Positions 59,152 to 64,000 of a DNA stretch of 64,000 nucleotides are shown here, piece by piece; position 1 is the first letter of the stretch; each line of letters opens with the position of its first letter. This DNA is from Orobanche coerulescens (Eukaryota > Streptophyta > Magnoliopsida > Lamiales > Orobanchaceae): the NCBI GenBank assembly GCA_033398695.1, contig CM065814.1, positions 102,488,501 through 102,552,500 on the forward strand. Reading direction: 5' to 3'. The notes below the pieces were generated by a model. The model was not told the DNA's origin, did no database searches, and worked only from the letters and a program-made list of their open reading frames with translations. Both the position numbers and the translations under genes were made by a program.

Positions 59152-59629
59152 GGGCAGCGCCCCAAAAGGTCTTTGGAAATTTGAATTGGTAACTTAGTGA
59201 AAATTCCGAATTTTAGAGGGTGACTATGGTAAAATTGAATAATTTCGTCAATTTTGGAAACCATTAGTCATGCCACTAATTCTAGATCACTAATTAATTC
59301 TAATGTTGGTCGACCCTAGTAAAACCCTAATCTCGCCATGCCTAATGAAGGCGGACCCTAATGTAACCCTAATCTCGTCACGTATATATAAGGCTCTTCT
59401 CTTTGAGTCAGCAAGACACCTTTCGAAGCTCTCTCTCTTTTATCTGAAGAATTCAGAAACTCTCTAGCAATTTGGCTTACGTCTCTGTGCCTAGATTCGT
59501 AAGTGTCCCTTTGGATTATCCTAGACTGGATTTCTTGTAATCCGGACATATGGTAGAAATATTAGTTCAGAAAGTGATTACACGATCCATTGGGAATCCG
59601 GACAAATATAAACCCTATATACCCCAACA
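59152..59629 (+). repeat. E5 3' LTR, second part
   Basis: It resumes after the TCGAG duplication with GGGCAGCGCCCCAAAAGG. It carries the TATA box near 59383 and ends TATACCCCAACA, matching 32745-33235 with a shorter CT tract. Confidence 0.92.
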
Positions 59630-59682
59630 AATAATAATATCGAAATATAAATGTAGTTGGGCAATAAAAAATTGTACACTAC

Positions 59683-60030
59683 GGCCCTGTTCTTTTGGAC
59701 TTATTTTTCAGTTTTTCAGTTCGGTTCAGGTCCATTCAGTTTAGTTCAGGTCCATTCGGGCCTGATTCGATTCAATTGATTCGAGTCCATTCGGCCCGAT
59801 TGGGCTTCTTCTTCTTATTGTTATTATTATTAATCTTAATTATTATTATTGTTATTATTACTAATCATATTACTATTATCGTTGTTGTTGTTGATTATTA
59901 TTATTATTATTTATCATTATTATTATTATTATTTACCCTTAATATATATTTGATTCGATTCGATTCACTTGATTCGAGTCCATTCGATTCAATTGATTCA
60001 AATTCATTCGATCAAAAGAATAAAGCTGCT
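59683..60030. mobile_element. Second copy of the Tourist-like MITE
   Basis: It starts GGCCCTGTTCTTTTGGAC and ends near ATCAAAAGAATAAAGC, with the same interior (ATT/GTT trinucleotide runs between ATTCGATTCGA arms) as 32011-32352. The target duplication is not clear (TAC and TGC flank it). Confidence 0.7.
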
Positions 60031-60445
60031 TCAGATAATTCTTCAAATTTTCAGTCACAATTGTTTCAGTTGAGTTACCAATAACTATGAAATGCGTGAA
60101 AATAATATTTTAATTTTAGTAATATAAATCGTAGGATATGATGCAAATACGAGTTTAAACTATTTATAGAAGCAAAATTTAAGAATTGTTTTTTTGTAAG
60201 GTTTCTATCGTAAACGTTCTTGATACAATTAAAATTGGAATTAAGCTTAATTTAAACTAAACATGTAATAGTAGTTATGGATAGAGATATTCAAAACCGG
60301 ATATTCAAATTATTGGATATCTGAAATTTCTGATACGGATATCGGATATTCGAATATCCGAAATAAATATCCGAAATAATTTTTTTACTATAAATTTTTT
60401 TACAACCAATTAAATATAGACCCAATCAATTATGTCTTAAATAAA
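60031..60445. other. AT-rich DNA with GGATATCCG-type words
   Basis: No gene. From about 60290 inverted words such as CGGATATTCG and CGAATATCCG begin. They continue right of the SINE (60840-60925), so the SINE split an older repeat whose ends I cannot define. Confidence 0.55.
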
Positions 60446-60715
60446 TTTTTTTTTGAACGGTGAATTTCAACTTAAACTCAACCACCCGCAAGACGCAGAC
60501 TCTAACCACCACTTGTCCAGACTATGTTGTCTTAACCGGGTCCACGCTGGTGACAAGTGAGGCTTCGGATTCACGAAAACTGCATCGCTCCACACAAGTT
60601 ACTCACGAGTAACTACGATTAAAACCCCGCAGTTGCTCAGACTCGAACCCCAGCACTTTAACTAAAGGTTCTTGTCTTCATTGCAAATAACCATCCGGCC
60701 AAACACCCTTTGGTT
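60446..60715 (-). mobile_element. tRNA-derived SINE (270 bp)
   Basis: Perfect 15-bp duplications TATGTCTTAAATAAA flank it (60431-60445 and 60716-60730). It ends in a nine-T run at the left, which is a poly(A) tail on the minus strand. Near the other end the minus strand has an A-box-like TGGCCGGATGG (60691-60701) and a B-box-like GGTTCGAGTCTG (about 60637-60648). Both are parts of an internal RNA polymerase III promoter, as in tRNA genes. No cloverleaf is present, so it is a SINE and not a tRNA gene. Confidence 0.86.
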
Positions 60716-60730
60716 TATGTCTTAAATAAA

Positions 60731-61039
60731 TAATACTACAATACCAATTCAAACCAATAAGTAAATATATTCATATTATTTGCCAAACAAAGTGTATATC
60801 TTCATATTATTTGAAATATAAAAAAAATAAATTATAGATTTTTCGGATTTTTCGGATATCCGAATATCTAAAAATTTTCAAAAGGCATATCCAATATCCG
60901 AATCCGGAAAAGCGGATATCATGTAAAAAATATGTGGTACGAGATTATATTTGGTGTATTTTAGATTATGATTGATGTGAGTAATGATGATAAATATGTG
61001 GTATGAGATTATAAAGTAAAAAGTATTGATGATGAATGT
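60731..61039. other. AT-rich DNA, rest of the GGATATCCG repeat
   Basis: Words such as CGGATATCCGAATATC near 60848-60925 pair with those at 60290-60370. No coding signal. Confidence 0.55.
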
Positions 61040-61047
61040 GTGACGGA

Positions 61048-61202
61048 CAGTGGCGGAAGCAGAACATTTATTGAGGAGGGTCTGGAGCTATAAAAATTAC
61101 GGAGTTCGGACAACTATATATATATATATATAGCTTCCCCTATTTTATAGGTGGATTTCCATCCGCCGGAGGGGTCCGTGGACCCCCCTCCCTCTGTCCC
61201 TG
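61048..61202. mobile_element. 155-bp hAT-type MITE
   Basis: It starts CAGTGGCGGAAGCAG and ends CCTCTGTCCCTG (imperfect inverted ends, both CAG...CTG). It is flanked by the perfect 8-bp duplication GTGACGGA (61040-61047, 61203-61210). It contains a TA microsatellite and a GC-rich right half. Confidence 0.83.
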
Positions 61203-61210
61203 GTGACGGA

Positions 61211-61739
61211 TATTAAAAAATAAAAAGTGATTATTTGATTTGATTGTGTAAATGTGCTACGTAAAATTTCTAAAGGAACAAAAATAGTAAGTGTAAAACT
61301 TTGAACGGGACGAAGAGAATAGTAATTTATGTTTTTAATTGTAATACTTTATGTTTTCATAAAATCTATATACTATTATTCAAATGTTCTACTAATATAA
61401 AAATAAATTTTACTATATAGTATATTGTTAAATTTATCTCAAATATATACTTTGAAAATTTTACTTATTGTATACCTTTTGAAAATATATAATTGCACTA
61501 ATTTTAATAATTAAAGTTATCATACATTAAACACAGTAAAAAATTCAATATTGCAATAAAAACTGAACGGCACGTCAGCAATAATAAAGCATCCTTGAAG
61601 CATATTCCTTTTATTTGGCATAGAAAACGTTAAAGAAGAAAGGGTGCGGGCCACAAAATTTTTTGGACGAGTTTGACCACGAAAACAGTACAACTGTGGT
61701 TTGATACCGAGGCCCACCACAACTTCACTTCTACTCTAC
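61211..61739. other. AT-rich intergenic DNA, PEPC upstream region
   Basis: Nothing coding is recognised. The minus ORF at 61520-61720 has no known motif. Confidence 0.55.
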
Positions 61740-61741
61740 TA

Positions 61742-61970
61742 CTTCCTCCGTCTCAATTAAATTACGAAGATTTTTATTTATACTTGATAATTTCTAAGCT
61801 GATTAGAATTAATCTCAAAATATAATGATAAAATATTTAACAAAATTATATTGAAACTTCACCATCTAAAGTTTCATAATATAATTTTGTTAAATATTTT
61901 ACCATTATAGTTAGATTAATTTATACTCAAACTCAAAATTATCAATTATATAAAATCAAAATGCTCACGT
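61742..61970. mobile_element. Decayed Stowaway-like MITE
   Basis: It starts CTTCCTCCGTCTC after TA, close to the Stowaway end CTCCCTCCGTCCC. Positions 61803-61925 form a long imperfect hairpin (AATATAATGATAAAATATTT against its complement). The right terminus has decayed, so the end is approximate. Confidence 0.55.
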
Positions 61971-62150
61971 TAACCTTATTGCATGAAAGATTACAAATTG
62001 CTACAAGTAATAGTAGTATAATAGAACTAAAATAGCACAACTGAGGGCATACATATATATATAGATTTATATATATATATATACCCGTTGCCATTGTTTC
62101 TGCCGGAAAATAATTTGATTCTCGTGATTTTTCTTTTCCTTCGTGCTCCC

Positions 62151-62160
62151 TCTATATAAA
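62151..62160 (+). promoter_or_regulatory. TATA box of the PEPC gene
   Basis: TCTATATAAA lies about 30 bases before a CT-rich start region (62191-62217). That region is followed by the 5'-UTR exon, so spacing and context fit a core promoter. Confidence 0.8.
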
Positions 62161-62184
62161 GAAATCAGGACACCGGCTTTGGGG

Positions 62185-62582
62185 TCACAACTCTCTCTCT
62201 CTCTCTCTCTCTCTCTCCCCCACTCTTTTTTTCTCTCTTCATTGCTGATCCCCTTCTTTCTCCAGGAATCTCACTGACCCAGATTCAGGTACACCAGTCT
62301 CACAGTCCACTCTCAATTTCTGAAATTTAAAGAGAATACGTAAAATGGGGCAGTGCTCGATTTCAAAATCCAATTTCTTTGCACGTGAATTTCGTTATGT
62401 ATTTGCATGATGGAGCTGCTTTTATTTCGTTATACCTTTCGAAACCTTCTAGGTCGTGATTTGAATTTATTTTTCACTTTCGATTGATTCGAGGATCGCT
62501 ACATTTTTGTCTTAATTTCACAGGGCGTTTTGGCAATTTAGACCCCATTTCTGCAATTGTGAGTGGAGAAAACGAGGAGAAC
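62185..62582 (+). other. PEPC 5' UTR with an intron
   Basis: A CT microsatellite (62191-62217) begins the leader; the exact start is not determined. The first exon ends at 62288 (TTCAG, then GTACAC). The intron ends at 62523 (TTTCACAG), and the UTR continues to the ATG at 62583. An intron in the 5' UTR is common in plant PEPC genes. Confidence 0.75.
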
Positions 62583-63817
62583 ATGGCTGCAAGAAATTTG
62601 GAGAAGATGGCATCAATTGATGCACAGTTGAGGCTTTTGGTACCTGGTAAAGTCTCCGAGGATGACAAGCTTGTTGAGTATGATGCTTTGCTTTTGGATC
62701 GATTTCTTGACATTCTCCAGGATTTGCACGGAGAGGATCTCAGGGAAACGGTACTGATCTTTTTTTTTTTCCCTAATCGGATTTGGTGATTGGACCTTTA
62801 GACTTCAATCGAGTATTATTAGTATGTTAGAATTTTGATCTGGCTGGTTGAACGTTTTCGTTGTTTCTCATTTCGTATTGTCTGAATTGTCGGAAAATCA
62901 GAGTGGGCACCTCTCTGATCGTGATTGTTGGTAAATATTTTGGTTTTTGCACTACTTGGGTGTTTTTAAATGAAGCCAGCAAGGTTGGATTTAGGGGCAT
63001 TTCTGACCTTTCCAAAGTTCCAATTCCTTTCATATGAAACATGTTATCCATCTCATCTCCATGGATAGTATTCTTCATCAGTATTCTTGAAGTTTGTTGG
63101 ATACAAATACTTATTCTTTTAAGGCATGGGTTAAATAATAAGTAGCATCTTCTACTTTCCTCTATTCTTGTAGGTGCAAGAATGCTATGAGCTCTCGGCA
63201 GAGTACGAAGGCAAGCGTGATTCGAAAAAGTTAGAAGAGCTTGGAAATGTTTTAACAAGTTTAGATCCCGGGGATTCAATTGTTATTGCTAAAGCTTTCT
63301 CTCACATGCTTAACTTGGCCAACTTGGCTGAGGAGGTTCAGATTGCTTACCGCCGTCGGAACAAAAAGAAAAAGGGAGATTATACTGATGAGAGCAATGC
63401 AACTACTGAGTCGGACATAGAAGAGACTCTTAAGAGACTTGTGGTTGACTTGAAGAAGTCTCCGCAAGAAGTTTTTGATGCACTTAAGAATCAGACTGTT
63501 GATCTTGTCTTTACTGCTCATCCTACGCAATCTGTGAGAAGATCATTGCTTCAGAAGCATGGAAGGTTGTTTTTTCTCAATTATCATGCTATTTGGAACA
63601 ATTTTTGCATAGTTGGGTGTATTATGTTTGTTTCTCTCTTTCCTTTTTGTTATATATGTGATAAATTTTAGCATCATTTGTCAGACTAATTTGTAAATCT
63701 TTCATCTTATGGCCCGATTGTACGTTGTTCAGGATTCGGAATTGCTTAGCTCAGTTATATGCCAAAGACATTACACCTGATGATAAGCAGGAGCTTGACG
63801 AGGCTTTGCAGAGGGAG
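62583..63817 (+). CDS. PPC: Phosphoenolpyruvate carboxylase, plant type, N-terminal part (gene runs off the window)
   Basis: The enzyme adds bicarbonate to phosphoenolpyruvate to give oxaloacetate in the cytosol, feeding the TCA cycle and, in some plants, C4 or CAM photosynthesis. Three coding exons are visible: 62583-62750, 63174-63565 and 63733-63817, with GT-AG introns. They give 215 residues of the usual roughly 965. The start ATG precedes [15 protein letters not shown]. Ser11 in [10 protein letters not shown] is the conserved phosphorylation site of plant-type PEPC, which lowers malate inhibition. His172 in VFTAHPTQS is the conserved catalytic-region histidine. Exon 3 ends in the middle of an Arg codon completed by exon 4 ([20 protein letters not shown]). 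The reading frame is clean, so this looks like a working gene. The next intron starts at 63818 and is still open at 64000. I cannot tell a C3 from a C4/CAM isoform here. Confidence 0.96.
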
Positions 63818-64000
63818 GTAAATTATCAATCAAGTTTTGTTAGATCATAAGCATGCATTAAATTATTTCATATATTTTCTGCCTGGGTTTCCTTGTTATA
63901 CTAGAGTTTTTGTTTGATGGCAGCAAACCAAGAAAAACTGAAGTGAGTTCTATTCTGAAGTTCTGAAATTTAGTTCTTAAATATATCAGATACAAACAAG

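Larger units (their letters stand above)
32469..59629 (+). mobile_element. E5: Ty1/copia element, 3' LTR split by E6
   Basis: The 5' LTR (32469-33235), gag, protease, integrase, reverse transcriptase and RNase H run to 37243. A polypurine tract (about 37776-37790) and the 3' LTR follow. The 3' LTR is interrupted after 248 bp (38038) by E6 and resumes at 59152. Integrase before reverse transcriptase is the copia order. The flanks AATGA (left) and AATAA (right) agree at four of five bases, a likely mutated target duplication. Many stops show it is old. It is the outermost host of a four-level nest. Confidence 0.92.

Noticed and set aside
60637..60701. tRNA gene suggested by the B-box word GGTTCGAGTCTG
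   Set aside because: No cloverleaf or acceptor stem is present, and the poly(A) tail with a 15-bp duplication marks a SINE.

Overview
This window is nuclear DNA of a flowering plant, most likely a eudicot. It contains nested Ty3/gypsy and Ty1/copia LTR retrotransposons, LINE, SINE, hAT-type and Tourist-type remnants, and one intron-bearing host gene. That gene is the 5' end of a plant-type phosphoenolpyruvate carboxylase (PEPC), entering at the right edge on the + strand. I cannot name the species.

Layout, with my own labels E1-E8. E1 (1-8577, +) is a decayed chromodomain-type Ty3 element whose 5' LTR is cut by the window edge. It sits inside the left LTR of E2 (8578-16250, -), a non-coding element with very long LTRs. 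The right LTR of E2 carries a 672-bp hAT-type element that holds a captured glycosyltransferase gene fragment. From 16251 to 20822 there is a trinucleotide array, a LINE 3' end and a copia remnant in AT-rich DNA. E3 (20828-30301, -) is a complete gag-only element with ~3.2-kb LTRs and TTAAC target duplications. E4 (30545-31544) is a solo copia LTR, and a 342-bp MITE follows it.

From 32469 to 59629 there is a four-level nest. Copia E5 (+) has gag-only E6 (38039-59146, -) in its 3' LTR. E6 has the coding Ty3 chromovirus E7 (38535-50916, -) in its left LTR. E7 has E8 (46453-49461, a solo LTR of the E3 family) in its right LTR. Levels E6, E7 and E8 each have a perfect 5-bp target duplication (TCGAG, CGAGT, GACAG), so the order of insertion can be read directly.

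From 59630 to 62150 there are small elements (a second MITE, a tRNA-derived SINE with a 15-bp duplication, a 155-bp hAT MITE and a Stowaway-like hairpin). PEPC then begins: TATA box, CT-rich leader, 5'-UTR intron, and three coding exons (215 residues) before the window ends.

How the parts relate: E1, E2, E3, E6 and E7 share a tRNA-Met-type primer site, a pre-PPT hairpin and similar LTR 3' ends. This suggests that the gag-only and non-coding elements were copied with enzymes from E1/E7-type relatives. Their LTRs also share a promoter layout: an array of short GC-containing palindromes, directly upstream of a TATA box in the minus-strand families. The palindrome sequence differs between families, and even between two members of one family (E3 and E8).
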